From Bermanella sp040371755 (GTDB taxonomy: Bacteria > Pseudomonadota > Gammaproteobacteria > Pseudomonadales > Oceanobacteraceae), in assembly GCF_040371755.1 (NCBI RefSeq), contig NZ_BAABWE010000003.1:228824-292823 (forward strand): a DNA stretch of 64,000 nt, written 5' to 3'. The notes under the pieces were generated by a model, which was given only the letters and a program-made list of their open reading frames with translations, was not told the origin of the DNA and did not search any database. Shown here piece after piece: positions 32,355 to 42,290 of the stretch. A program made the position numbers and the translations under genes. Numbering within the stretch: position 1 is the first letter of the stretch; every line of letters starts with the position of its first letter.

Positions 32355-35066
32355 ATGAATTATTGGGGCATACAAAAACACATATTATGGCTGACCTTGT
32401 TGCCATGTTTAATCACCGCTATTGCTTTAGGTGGCTACTTCACATGGGACCAGCATCAGCAGCTTGTTCGTAATGCCAACCAACAAGCTTTAATGCTTAG
32501 TCAGCAGTTATCGGTGGATGCCGCTAAATTATTCACTCAAGAGCGGCAACACAGCCAGCGTCAATTACGCCAGTTCTTGGATTTACCTCATATCCGCAGT
32601 ATTGCTTTATTAGATGGTATGCAAAGCCCTATCATTGAAGTTGGCCCAACCATGTATCCGCCAGAATCTAAGCGAATCATTGAAAACGGCACCCATCGTT
32701 TTGATACGCTGAATAGTATTCGTTTATTAACCCCTATTTTTGACCACCACTCTGATATTAAAAACAGAATGTTTGGCTGGATTGAAATTGAGTTTAAAAC
32801 CAATGAGCAGCAACTAGTACTGTATCGATCTTTATTCAGCAGTACCCTGCTCATTATTTTATGCTGCTTACTAGCCGTATATTTAGCTTACCGAGCCAGT
32901 AAACGGGTAACCATTCCGTTATTACAAGTCAGTAATACCCTTAGCGAATTAGAAACCGGTAATTTGGATGCTAGAGTACAATTATCAGACTTTGCAGAAT
33001 TTGGTGAGCTATACAGCGGTATTAATGCTATGGCCGCAAGCCTTCAACAAGCCCAACAAGAACTACAAGATAATGTAGAGCAAACCACTGAGGACTTAAA
33101 AAGCACAGTGGATGCCATGGAAACGCAAAATATTGAGCTCAGTATGGCTCGACGTTCTGCCTTAGAAGCCAGTAAAACTAAATCTGAATTTTTGGCTAAC
33201 ATGAGTCATGAAATCCGCACTCCATTAAATGGGATTTTAGGCTTTAGCAAACTGTTAGAAAAAACCCAGCTTACGAAGCGCCAACAGGAATACCTGAATA
33301 CCATTGAAGCGTCTTCTTCTAGTTTGCTCACAATTATTAATGACATTTTAGACTTTTCAAAAATTGAAGCTGGCAAGTTGGTTTTGGATCACGTACCGGT
33401 CAATATTCGCGATCTATGTGATGATGTTTTAACTATGTTGGCACCTGAGGTTCATAAAAAAGATATCGAACTTGCTGCTATGGTTTATCAAGACGTCCCC
33501 ATGGATGTAATGGGAGACCCAACTCGCATCAAACAAGTACTCACTAACTTAGTAAATAATGCCATTAAGTTTACCGAGTCTGGTTCGGTTATTGTTCGAG
33601 TCATGTTAGAAGAAGAGCTGAAAAATAAAATGGCTCTTAAATTTACCATTACCGATACAGGTATTGGTTTAAGTGAGTCTCAGCAAAGCAATTTATTTAA
33701 AGCCTTTAGCCAAGGTGATACCTCTACTACTCGTAAGTTTGGCGGCACAGGTCTTGGGCTTGTGATCTCCAAACATATTGTTAGCCATATGCAGGGAGAA
33801 ATCGGCTTAAATAGCCAGCTAGGTGCAGGTTCGCAATTCTGGTTTACTGGCCAATTTGAAGCCTGTGACGTAGAAGCAGAAGCATGGGATGATACCCCGT
33901 GGTTTGGCAAACTAGCGTATTTACAATCTGATTTAGATACCACTAAGCAAGTATTGCAACATCAACTTCAAGCCATTGGTTTTCAGGTTAAGGTCTTTCC
34001 TAGTGCAAAAGCCATGCTTACCGCCCAGATGGACAAAGTCGCTGATGTTTGTTTGTTGGAGATTCAAAAGTCCACCGATTGCCAAACCATAGAATTAATT
34101 CAGCGCAGTTGTAAAACCATTGCACTATTACAAAACAACGAAGCTCATAGTTTAAAAATATTTAAACAACTTAATCTTGAGCAACGCTTAGTTTATCCGG
34201 TTTCTACCCGTCGCTTAGTACATGTAATTCACGAACAATTTAATGGTTACCTGCAAAGCAATTTAGGCTTCTTAAACCAGAAATTATCACCTATAAAAGT
34301 GCTCGCAGTGGATGATAACCAGCCAAATTTAGAACTGCTTAATGCTTGGTTAGGTGACTTAAATGTTGAAGTTGTCACCGCTAACGGCGGCCTTCAAGCC
34401 GTTGAGTTTGCACAGCACGAGAATTTCGACTTAATCTTCATGGATATTCAAATGCCGGATTTAGATGGGCTATCTGCCACTATTCGTATCCGTGAATATT
34501 CACAAAATTTAGATACCCCTGTCATTGCATTAACGGCTCACGCATTACCCAATGAGCGCAAACAGCTTTTACAAAATGGTTTTGACGATTACTTAACCAA
34601 GCCTATTAGTGAAGAACAACTTGTTCACACACTCATGAAATGGACTAAATACCAAGGCTATGGCTTTAGCAAAACACAAAAGTCGATTACTCATAACGAA
34701 ACAGAGAATCAACCAGACAATACCGTTATTAACTGGAAAGAATGCTTGCAACTAGCGGGTGGCAAAGAAGATTTAGCCCATAAAATGTTATTGGGTTTGG
34801 TGGATGAAATTACCGTTATTAAGCCCCTGATTGATTCAGGCCAAACGGATGATTTAATTGAACCTATTCATAAGTTACATGGTTTATGTAAGTACGTAGG
34901 GGCAAGACACCTAAGGGATTGTGTCGAAAAGGCCGAGTTATGCTTGAAAACACACAGTGAGCAATGGCCAGAATTTAAAGAAAATTTATTACTAGCAATT
35001 ATTGAAGTTCAAGAATGGCAAAAACAAAACCTTAGTTTACCCTTACCTGAAGACGAGAAAGGCTAA
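32355..35066 (+). CDS. barA: Hybrid sensor histidine kinase, BarA/GacS type
   Basis: A 903-residue tripartite kinase: two membrane helices (about 11-28 and 160-179) around a periplasmic sensor, HAMP (about 180-232), HisKA with phospho-His285 (MSHEIRTPLNG), HATPase (GTGLGLVIS), a degenerate receiver (about 515-620), a receiver with Asp697 (FMDIQMPDLDG), and Hpt with His839 (IHKLHGLC). Expected partner is UvrY/GacA, acting on CsrA small RNAs. The location next to cysM and relA matches pseudomonads. Confidence 0.93.
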   Translation: MNYWGIQKHILWLTLLPCLITAIALGGYFTWDQHQQLVRNANQQALMLSQQLSVDAAKLFTQERQHSQRQLRQFLDLPHIRSIALLDGMQSPIIEVGPTMYPPESKRIIENGTHRFDTLNSIRLLTPIFDHHSDIKNRMFGWIEIEFKTNEQQLVLYRSLFSSTLLIILCCLLAVYLAYRASKRVTIPLLQVSNTLSELETGNLDARVQLSDFAEFGELYSGINAMAASLQQAQQELQDNVEQTTEDLKSTVDAMETQNIELSMARRSALEASKTKSEFLANMSHEIRTPLNGILGFSKLLEKTQLTKRQQEYLNTIEASSSSLLTIINDILDFSKIEAGKLVLDHVPVNIRDLCDDVLTMLAPEVHKKDIELAAMVYQDVPMDVMGDPTRIKQVLTNLVNNAIKFTESGSVIVRVMLEEELKNKMALKFTITDTGIGLSESQQSNLFKAFSQGDTSTTRKFGGTGLGLVISKHIVSHMQGEIGLNSQLGAGSQFWFTGQFEACDVEAEAWDDTPWFGKLAYLQSDLDTTKQVLQHQLQAIGFQVKVFPSAKAMLTAQMDKVADVCLLEIQKSTDCQTIELIQRSCKTIALLQNNEAHSLKIFKQLNLEQRLVYPVSTRRLVHVIHEQFNGYLQSNLGFLNQKLSPIKVLAVDDNQPNLELLNAWLGDLNVEVVTANGGLQAVEFAQHENFDLIFMDIQMPDLDGLSATIRIREYSQNLDTPVIALTAHALPNERKQLLQNGFDDYLTKPISEEQLVHTLMKWTKYQGYGFSKTQKSITHNETENQPDNTVINWKECLQLAGGKEDLAHKMLLGLVDEITVIKPLIDSGQTDDLIEPIHKLHGLCKYVGARHLRDCVEKAELCLKTHSEQWPEFKENLLLAIIEVQEWQKQNLSLPLPEDEKG

Positions 35067-35446
35067 ACCAATGTACAAAACGCCACGCAATAGTGGCGTT
35101 CATCGCTTAAACTAATAAGTGCCTTGCTGGCCCCCAAATTATTCAATGTTTGTAATGCCGCCCCTGTTAGCAATACAGTTGGTGCACCGCTTTCTTGATT
35201 GAGCACTTCTATTTGTTGCCAGCCCACTCCTTTGGCAATACCTGTTCCTAATGCTTTGGCTATGGCTTCTTTAGCGCACCAACGCTTTGCAAGGAAGTTC
35301 AACTGAGAGCGATCATCCACGATTGCATCAAACCGTAACCGCTCCGCAGGGGTAAGAATCCGTGTAATGAACTTCTCTCCAAGACGAGATAGCGCACTTT
35401 CTAAACGTTCAATTTCTAAAATGTCAGTGCCAATAGCAACGGTCAT
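35063..35446 (-). CDS. acpS: Holo-[acyl-carrier-protein] synthase
   Basis: A 127-residue phosphopantetheinyl transferase activating ACP. N-terminal GTDILEIERLE and RWCAKEAIAKALGTGI hold the Mg-binding Asp8 and Glu. Last gene of the lepA-acpS operon, 12 bases after pdxJ; its end overlaps the convergent kinase gene by 4 bases. Confidence 0.95.
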   Translation of the reverse strand: MTVAIGTDILEIERLESALSRLGEKFITRILTPAERLRFDAIVDDRSQLNFLAKRWCAKEAIAKALGTGIAKGVGWQQIEVLNQESGAPTVLLTGAALQTLNNLGASKALISLSDERHYCVAFCTLV

Positions 35447-35458
35447 GGGCTGTCTCTA

Positions 35459-36196
35459 TTAGGCGTTAGCAGTATCAATTAAATAGCGCATTTCTTTCAC
35501 GGCTTCTTTCAAGCCTACAAACATTGCATGGGCCATCATGCTATGGCCGATGTTTAATTCGTTAATACCTTCAATTGCGGCAATGGCTTGGGTGTTGTGA
35601 TAATGCAAACCATGACCTGCATTCACGATCAATCCTTTGCTGACCCCATATGCCACACCTTGCTTAATTTTCTCTAGTTCTTGCAATTGCTCTGCTTTGG
35701 TTTCGGCGTCTGCATATTGGCCCGTGTGAATTTCAATAACAGGGGCCCCACAACGCACGGCAGCATCAATTTGCTGTTTGTCTGCATCGATAAACAATGA
35801 AACTTCACTACCGGCATTAGCTAAACGCTCACAAGCGGATTTAATAGCCGCTTCGTTACCTGTAACATTAAGACCACCTTCAGTGGTGAGTTCTTCACGT
35901 TTTTCAGGTACTAAACACACAGCATGAGGTTTTACTTTTTCGGCAATGGCAATCATTTCTTCAGTAACGGCCATTTCTAAATTCATACGGGTATTGAGCA
36001 TGTCTCTCAGCATATATACATCGCGATCTTGAATGTGGCGACGGTCTTCACGCAGATGCAGTGTAATGCCATCTGCTCCCGCTTCTTCCGCCACAAGCGC
36101 ACCATATACTGGATCAGGATAACGGGTGCCTCTGGCCTGACGTAATGTGGCAATGTGGTCGATATTTACACCCAATAATACGCGCTGACCTTTCAT
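35459..36196 (-). CDS. pdxJ: Pyridoxine 5'-phosphate synthase
   Basis: A 245-residue TIM-barrel enzyme condensing 1-deoxyxylulose-5-phosphate with aminoacetone-3-phosphate to PNP, the last step of de novo B6 synthesis. Conserved NIDHIATLRQARGTRYPDPV (His and Arg of the active site), GITLHLREDRRHI, and GHGLHYHN. Its start overlaps the recO stop by one base. Confidence 0.96.
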   Translation of the reverse strand: MKGQRVLLGVNIDHIATLRQARGTRYPDPVYGALVAEEAGADGITLHLREDRRHIQDRDVYMLRDMLNTRMNLEMAVTEEMIAIAEKVKPHAVCLVPEKREELTTEGGLNVTGNEAAIKSACERLANAGSEVSLFIDADKQQIDAAVRCGAPVIEIHTGQYADAETKAEQLQELEKIKQGVAYGVSKGLIVNAGHGLHYHNTQAIAAIEGINELNIGHSMMAHAMFVGLKEAVKEMRYLIDTANA

Positions 36197-36924
36197 TATT
36201 TTTCCTGTACCGATAAATGTTTATATTGTTTAAGTAATTCACGAGCTTGAATGGGTTTATAGCCAATAATGGGCTTGAGTGCCAACCTTAATAATCGCTT
36301 GCACATCTTCAGTGTGCTTGGTTGGGTTAAATCCCCTTGAGATAAGTGGATTAAGTCTTGCCCATAAAAGCAATTATTGGGATTTTTTGCAGCATATATG
36401 TGGCTCACACGTGACATGCCTTGCTCAACAAAAAAACCATAGTGGCAATCAGCCTCTACCCAGTCGGCGGTTTTAAAGTCCATACTCCATTCATAACTTT
36501 GCCCCATATGCTCAAGCAAGGTTAATTCAAATAATCTAAGGGCCAGTTCTAAATTTTGATTTTGCAGGTTATGAAGTGCGGCCTGATAAGCTTCATATAA
36601 TAATTCTGCTTCTACTTCTGCCTCGCTGCGCAGGGCTCTTAAAATCACTTCATTAATATAAAAACCACTAAATAATGCATCCCCTGCTAATGACAGAGGT
36701 AAGCTTAGGCTTTCATATTTATCTAAGTTTTTTAAGCCCGAATCGCCATGAAAGAAGATTTGGTATTGTACGAAGGGTTGTAACGATTGACCTTGGCCTA
36801 TTGTTTTTTTCACACCGCGAGCAATGCAGCGCAGTAAACCATAGTCAGGGGTGAATAGATCAACCATGGCGCTGCTTTCTCGATAAGGCCGAGAGTGTAA
36901 AACATAAGCGGATTGTTTAATCAT
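36196..36924 (-). CDS. recO: DNA repair protein RecO
   Basis: A 242-residue recombination mediator that loads RecA at gaps. N-terminal OB fold with AYVLHSRPYRESSAMVDLFTPDYG, then a helical domain (FYINEVILRAL). The zinc-finger cysteines present in many RecO proteins are not conserved, as in other gammaproteobacteria. Operon member between era and pdxJ. Confidence 0.92.
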   Translation of the reverse strand: MIKQSAYVLHSRPYRESSAMVDLFTPDYGLLRCIARGVKKTIGQGQSLQPFVQYQIFFHGDSGLKNLDKYESLSLPLSLAGDALFSGFYINEVILRALRSEAEVEAELLYEAYQAALHNLQNQNLELALRLFELTLLEHMGQSYEWSMDFKTADWVEADCHYGFFVEQGMSRVSHIYAAKNPNNCFYGQDLIHLSQGDLTQPSTLKMCKRLLRLALKPIIGYKPIQARELLKQYKHLSVQEK

Positions 36925-36968
36925 AAGCTTTGCATTGACACATGGATCAGCCTACGGTCTATCTTTGA

Positions 36969-37865
36969 TTAATCTAAATCGTTATAACCAAGTGATTTTA
37001 AAGCTCGCTCATCATCAGCCCAGCCGCTTTTCACTTTCACCCAAGTGTTGAGCATCACTTTTGAATCAAACATGGTTTCCATATCTAAGCGGGCATCGCG
37101 ACCGATTTGTTTGATACGCTCGCCCTTTTGACCAATTAGGATTTTTTTCTGGCTATCACGCTCAACTAAAATAAGTGCATGAATTGTAATGATACGGCCA
37201 TCGTCTTCGAATTTTTCAATTTCTACCGTCATGGAGTATGGAAGCTCATCACCTAATTGACGCATGATTTTTTCACGTACCAATTCAGCAGCTAAAAAGC
37301 GTGCGCTACGATCTGTAAATTGATCTTTATCGTAGAAATGCATGCCTTCAGGTAGATATTTCGCAATACTTTGCTCAAGTGCTTCTACATTAGTACTTTG
37401 TTTAGCACTTACCGGCACCACTTCTAGGAAGTCCAATTTTTTGGATACTTCTTCTAGGTGCGGTAATAATGTCGATTTATCCGCTAAGAAATCCACTTTG
37501 TTGATTACTAGAATGCAAGGTACATTGGCCCCTTTGATTTTTTCTAGAACCACTTGGTCCTCATCTGTCCACTTTGTGCGATCCACCACAAACACAACAA
37601 GGTCTACATCTTTAATGGTACTGGAGGCTACTTTATTAATGTATCGGTTAAGTGCTTTTTCACTATAACCTTCGTGTAGCCCAGGGGTATCAACATAAAT
37701 GGTTTGTACGTCATCAACTGTCTTCATACCCAGTATTTGGTGACGTGTAGTCTGCGGCTTACGTGATGTAATAGAAAGCTTTTGACCTAAAATGCAGTTT
37801 AATAATGTGGACTTTCCAACATTAGGACGGCCAACAATGGCAACATAGCCACACTTTTCACTCAT
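36969..37865 (-). CDS. era: GTPase Era
   Basis: A 298-residue ribosome assembly GTPase: G1 GRPNVGKST, G3 DTPGLH, G4 NKVD, and a C-terminal KH domain (about 205-290, with ILIGQKGERIKQIG) that binds the 3' end of 16S rRNA. It overlaps rnc by 4 bases, the usual rnc-era coupling. Confidence 0.96.
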   Translation of the reverse strand: MSEKCGYVAIVGRPNVGKSTLLNCILGQKLSITSRKPQTTRHQILGMKTVDDVQTIYVDTPGLHEGYSEKALNRYINKVASSTIKDVDLVVFVVDRTKWTDEDQVVLEKIKGANVPCILVINKVDFLADKSTLLPHLEEVSKKLDFLEVVPVSAKQSTNVEALEQSIAKYLPEGMHFYDKDQFTDRSARFLAAELVREKIMRQLGDELPYSMTVEIEKFEDDGRIITIHALILVERDSQKKILIGQKGERIKQIGRDARLDMETMFDSKVMLNTWVKVKSGWADDERALKSLGYNDLD

Positions 37866-38542
37866 GACTCTACTCCTAGTGCTTTAAGCGCTTTTAATGC
37901 GGCATTTTGTTCTGCTATTCGACGACTACTACCAATACCTACGGTAACTTCAGGTAAAGCTTCTATACGGCAGCTTACTTTGAATTTTTGATCATGGGCT
38001 TGACCAAATACTTCAATAACTTCGTATTTGGGCAAGCGATTCTGACTCTTTTGCAAGTATTCTTGTAATCGAGTCTTAGAATCTTTCACCACATCATCCA
38101 TCCTGAGTCCGGTTAGGCGTTCACCATACCAAGCGTGTATACGCTCAGTGACAGCATCCATACCTGCGTCCAAATAAATCGCGCCAATGATGGCTTCAAT
38201 GGCATCGGCTAGAATTGATTCTCGATTAAATCCGCCGCTTTTTAATTCGCCAGAGCCTAATACTAGAAACTCACCTAAATCAAAATCGCGACCTAATTCA
38301 GCTAATGTGGTGCCTCGGACTAAACCTGCACGCAAACGTGACAGCTTACCTTCTTTGGCTTCGGGAAATTTATGAAAGAGTGCTTCGGCCACTACAAAGT
38401 TCACAATGGAATCGCCTAGGAATTCTAAGCGTTCATTGTTTTTGCCACCTTTACTACGGTGGGTAAGTGCTAATTCAATCAAACTTTCATCGTTGAATTC
38501 ATAGCCAATACGCTGGCTGAGCTTTTTTAAAGGATTATTCAC
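37862..38542 (-). CDS. rnc: Ribonuclease III
   Basis: A 226-residue dsRNA endonuclease. Signature ERLEFLGDSIVNFVV with catalytic Glu/Asp (about 38-45), second acidic site in LADAIEAIIGAIYLD, C-terminal dsRNA-binding domain (about 155-224). It overlaps the preceding DUF4845 gene by 8 bases and era by 4. Confidence 0.96.
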   Translation of the reverse strand: MNNPLKKLSQRIGYEFNDESLIELALTHRSKGGKNNERLEFLGDSIVNFVVAEALFHKFPEAKEGKLSRLRAGLVRGTTLAELGRDFDLGEFLVLGSGELKSGGFNRESILADAIEAIIGAIYLDAGMDAVTERIHAWYGERLTGLRMDDVVKDSKTRLQEYLQKSQNRLPKYEVIEVFGQAHDQKFKVSCRIEALPEVTVGIGSSRRIAEQNAALKALKALGVES

Positions 38543-38894
38543 TGAAGTCTATGTAATGGTTAAAGGTGGCGACAAGTTCAATATTTGATATCAGCGATAC
38601 TCGGCGCTCATATTCCATATCTATTATTATTTTAGATCCCTTCCCGCTTACGTCCACAAATTCAACTAAATCGCTTATGCCGTTAATATCAAAGCGCTTT
38701 TGAATCATGTCGTTTATCTGATTGCGGTTATACTCTTTTTCACTGGCGTCTTGTTTCAGGGTTTCAAAAACCGACTCGACAGTCCAATCTTGAGTATATA
38801 AAGGGAACACTTTTAATAAGGTAAAAAAACTAAAAAAACAAAATACCATGACGATCAATATGAATACGCCACTAAAGCCTTGCTGTTTTTTCAT
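38535..38894 (-). CDS. DUF4845 family protein
   Basis: A 119-residue protein with one N-terminal membrane anchor (about 8-27) and a small periplasmic domain (EVVD-like SDLVEFVDVSGKGSKI). This family is regularly found between lepB and rnc. Here it lies 28 bases after lepA, with lepB missing from between. Function unknown. Confidence 0.8.
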   Translation of the reverse strand: MKKQQGFSGVFILIVMVFCFFSFFTLLKVFPLYTQDWTVESVFETLKQDASEKEYNRNQINDMIQKRFDINGISDLVEFVDVSGKGSKIIIDMEYERRVSLISNIELVATFNHYIDFSE

Positions 38895-38922
38895 TTTTTT
38901 ACCTTATTGTAATTATTGAATA

Positions 38923-40725
38923 TTATCCTTCTACTGATAATACTGCGTGGAACGCCGATTGAGGCACTTCCACATTACCCACTTGCTTCATCCGCTTTTT
39001 ACCTTCCTTTTGCTTCTGAAGCAGCTTCTTCTTACGACTTACGTCACCACCATAACACTTGGCAGTCACGTTTTTACGTAATGCTTTAACCGTTGAGCGA
39101 GAGACAATTTGGTTTCCAATAGCCGATTGTATAGCCACATCAAACATCTGACGAGGGATCAATTCAGCCAGTTTTTCACACAAAGCACGACCATAACTTC
39201 TGGTCTTTTCCCTATGAATAATCACAGCCAGCGCATCAACACGCTCGCCATTTATTAATATATCCATACGCACCAAGGGTGCTGCTGAAAAGTGTGTAAA
39301 ACCATAATCTAGTGAGGCGTACCCTTTACTAACCGATTTTAATCGGTCAAAAAAGTCCCCAACTACTTCACTCATGGGCATATCATACTTCAAAGCCACT
39401 TGCGTTCCTGTGAAGTTCATATCCTTTTGGATACCTCGCTTCTCAACACACAGTGTAATTACATTACCTACAAGCTCTTTTGGTACGAGTATATTAGCCT
39501 CACAAATAGGCTCGCGCATTTCATCAATTCGAGATGGGTCCGGCAGTTTAGACGGGTTGGCCACTTCAATGATTTCGCCGCTAGATAAGGCCAGCTCGTA
39601 AACTACCGTTGGTGCAGTGGTAATAAGATCAAGGTTATATTCGCGCTCTAGACGTTCTTGGATGATCTCCATGTGCAGCATGCCTAGGAATCCACAGCGA
39701 AAGCCTAAACCTAGAGCGTCGGATGATTCTGGTTCAAAGAACAATGAAGCGTCGTTAAGAGATAATTTATCCAAGGCATCACGGAAGTCTTCATATTGAT
39801 CAGACGACACAGGAAACAAACCCGCGTATACCTGAGGTTTTACCTTGGTAAAGCCCGGCAAGGATTCAACATTTTCTGCATTTTTACTGCTGACAATGGT
39901 ATCACCCACTGGCGCACCGTGAATATCCTTAATGCCAGCACAAATAAAGCCTACTTCACCGGCATTTAGTTCGTTCGTCACTAAACGTTTAGGAGTGAAG
40001 ATACCCACTGAGTCTGCTTGCCAGTCGCGTCCTGTGGATTTAACGCGAATTTTGTCACCTTTCTTGAGCTTGCCATTCATGACGCGAACAAGTGATACAA
40101 CCCCTAGATAACTATCAAACCAAGAATCAATAATAAGGGCTTGTAGCTCGCCATCTAAATCACCTTTAGGAGGTGGGATACGATGGATCATATCTTCTAG
40201 TACATCTTCAATGCCTATACCGCTTTTAGCACTACAACGTACTGCCTCGGTTGCATCAATACCGATGATTTCTTCAATTTCTTGGCTGACCTTATCAGGG
40301 TCCGCTTGTGGAAGATCCATTTTGTTTAAAACGGGTACCACTTCTAAATCTTGTTCGATGGCGGTATAACAGTTTGCCACTGATTGGGCTTCAACCCCTT
40401 GAGCCGCATCCACCACCAAAAGTGCCCCTTCACAAGCGGCTAATGAACGAGATACTTCATAACTAAAGTCAACGTGCCCTGGGGTATCGATGAAGTTCAA
40501 CTGATACGTTTGGCCATCCCGTGCTTTATAATTTAGCGTTACACTTTGGGCTTTGATGGTAATGCCACGCTCACGTTCAATGTCCATGCTATCAAGAACT
40601 TGAGCCTGCATTTCGCGCGCTGATAAGCCTTCACAATGGGATATAAAACGGTCAGCCAAGGTGGATTTACCATGGTCTATATGGGCAATGATTGAAAAGT
40701 TGCGAATGTGATCCAGATTACTCAC
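38923..40725 (-). CDS. lepA: Elongation factor 4 (LepA)
   Basis: A 600-residue ribosomal GTPase: G1 AHIDHGKSTLADR, switch II DTPGHVDF, G4 NKMDLP, and the unique C-terminal domain with RKNVTAKCYGGDVSRKKKLL. Length is standard. It heads the lepA-DUF4845-rnc-era-recO-pdxJ-acpS run; the order lacks the signal peptidase gene lepB. Confidence 0.97.
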   Translation of the reverse strand: MSNLDHIRNFSIIAHIDHGKSTLADRFISHCEGLSAREMQAQVLDSMDIERERGITIKAQSVTLNYKARDGQTYQLNFIDTPGHVDFSYEVSRSLAACEGALLVVDAAQGVEAQSVANCYTAIEQDLEVVPVLNKMDLPQADPDKVSQEIEEIIGIDATEAVRCSAKSGIGIEDVLEDMIHRIPPPKGDLDGELQALIIDSWFDSYLGVVSLVRVMNGKLKKGDKIRVKSTGRDWQADSVGIFTPKRLVTNELNAGEVGFICAGIKDIHGAPVGDTIVSSKNAENVESLPGFTKVKPQVYAGLFPVSSDQYEDFRDALDKLSLNDASLFFEPESSDALGLGFRCGFLGMLHMEIIQERLEREYNLDLITTAPTVVYELALSSGEIIEVANPSKLPDPSRIDEMREPICEANILVPKELVGNVITLCVEKRGIQKDMNFTGTQVALKYDMPMSEVVGDFFDRLKSVSKGYASLDYGFTHFSAAPLVRMDILINGERVDALAVIIHREKTRSYGRALCEKLAELIPRQMFDVAIQSAIGNQIVSRSTVKALRKNVTAKCYGGDVSRKKKLLQKQKEGKKRMKQVGNVEVPQSAFHAVLSVEG

Positions 40726-40774
40726 GTAATGACAAACCTAATAGGTGAAAATTGCCGCAATTTTACATGAATTC

Positions 40775-40800
40775 AAGGTAAGCGCATAGGCGCTTACCTT
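40775..40800. terminator. Perfect 11-bp hairpin between degP and lepA
   Basis: AAGGTAAGCGC (40775-40785), loop ATAG, GCGCTTACCTT (40790-40800). No T-tract follows on the minus strand, so it may be a weak or Rho-assisted terminator of the sigma-E operon or an RNA-processing site. Confidence 0.45.
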
Positions 40801-40883
40801 GCCAGATGCTTGATATATCGAAGAATTTAGCTGACTGGCTGTGCTAATACTCAATTCACACAGCCAATTAGAAAAACGGTAGG

Positions 40884-42263
40884 TTAATCATTCACTCTTA
40901 GAGAGATAAACATAGGCGCACCGCGGCGAACGATTCTCATTGGTACTAGTCGCCCACTAGGCAATTGTTTCACCACACGTTCAAAGTCAGATAAATCACG
41001 AATGATTTCACTGTAAATCATGGTAATCACATCGCCACTAATTAAACCCGCATTGGCACCTGCCCCTTGATTGACTCTTTTCACCTCCACCCCTTCGGTA
41101 TCCCATTGTTTCTTTTGAGTTGAGGTTAGATTAGCCACTTCAATTCCAAGGCGGTTAGCTTGACGGCTCTGCTGAGGCTGACCATTTTGTGCCACTACAT
41201 CATTATTCTGTAATTCACCAATTTCAACCGGAATGCGTTTGGCTTTACCATTACGAATGACTGTCATGTCCGCTTTAGCACCTGGGCGCACACGACCCAC
41301 AAGATGCGGCAGGTCACTGCTCAATACCACCTCTTTGCCGTTAAATTCTGTGATTATATCCCCTGATTGCACCCCAGCTTGAGCGGCTGGTCCGTTTGGC
41401 TCCACATGACTGACTAATGCGCCTGCTGCTTTCTTTAAACCAAAGGATTCAGCTAAATTTTTATCCACCTCTTGAATCGCTACCCCTAGCCAACCTCTGG
41501 ATACTCGACCCGAGTCTTTAAGCTGATCCACTACCTCCATAGCAACATTCATTGGTATGGCAAAACTCAAGCCCATAAATCCACCACTTCGAGTATAGAT
41601 TTGTGAATTTATACCCACTACTTCGCCGTCTAAGTTGAATAAAGGTCCACCTGAATTTCCGGGGTTTATTGCAACGTCAGTTTGAATAAACGGAACATAA
41701 TTTTCATTTGGTAAACTACGCCCTTTGGCACTCACAATGCCAGCTGTTACTGAGTAATCAAAACCAAATGGACTCCCAATTGCCACAACCCATTCACCTA
41801 CTTTAAGTTTTTCACTGTTTCCAATGTCAACGGTTGGCAAGTTTTTAGCCTCAACTTTCAACAAGGCTAAGTCTGAACTTGAATCATGGCCAATGAGCTG
41901 CGCTTCTAGTTCACGACGGTCATTTAAACGTACAAAAATTTGATCAGCGCCATCAATTACATGGTTATTCGTTAATATATAACCATCATTACTGACGATA
42001 AACCCAGAGCCTAAAGACGCTCGCTCTTGAGATTGGCCACGTGGTGATTGAGATTGCGGTGGTACACCAAAGAAATGACGGAAGATATCGGGCACCCCTT
42101 GGGGTAAATCCATTTGTCCACCAAATCGCGAACGGGGCTTTTGCGTGGTACTGATATTAACAACCGCTGGGCTGGCATCTTCAACTAGCTCTGTAAAGTC
42201 AGGTAATTGTGAAAATGCCCGAACAGATATTAACATAAGGCAAACGCACAAAAATCGATTCAT
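40884..42263 (-). CDS. degP: Periplasmic serine protease/chaperone DegP (MucD)
   Basis: A 459-residue HtrA protease: signal peptide (MNRFLCVCLMLISVRAFS), triad His in LTNNHVIDGA, Asp in SSDLALLKVE, Ser in NPGNSGGPL, then two PDZ domains (about 250-345 and 370-455). It degrades misfolded envelope proteins; in Pseudomonas MucD is the last gene of the algU operon, as here. I chose the ATG at 42263 because GGAG lies 7 bases upstream and it directly begins the signal peptide. Confidence 0.94.
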   Translation of the reverse strand: MNRFLCVCLMLISVRAFSQLPDFTELVEDASPAVVNISTTQKPRSRFGGQMDLPQGVPDIFRHFFGVPPQSQSPRGQSQERASLGSGFIVSNDGYILTNNHVIDGADQIFVRLNDRRELEAQLIGHDSSSDLALLKVEAKNLPTVDIGNSEKLKVGEWVVAIGSPFGFDYSVTAGIVSAKGRSLPNENYVPFIQTDVAINPGNSGGPLFNLDGEVVGINSQIYTRSGGFMGLSFAIPMNVAMEVVDQLKDSGRVSRGWLGVAIQEVDKNLAESFGLKKAAGALVSHVEPNGPAAQAGVQSGDIITEFNGKEVVLSSDLPHLVGRVRPGAKADMTVIRNGKAKRIPVEIGELQNNDVVAQNGQPQQSRQANRLGIEVANLTSTQKKQWDTEGVEVKRVNQGAGANAGLISGDVITMIYSEIIRDLSDFERVVKQLPSGRLVPMRIVRRGAPMFISLRVND

Positions 42264-42290
42264 TCCATTACTCCATTTCATTTTTTATTA

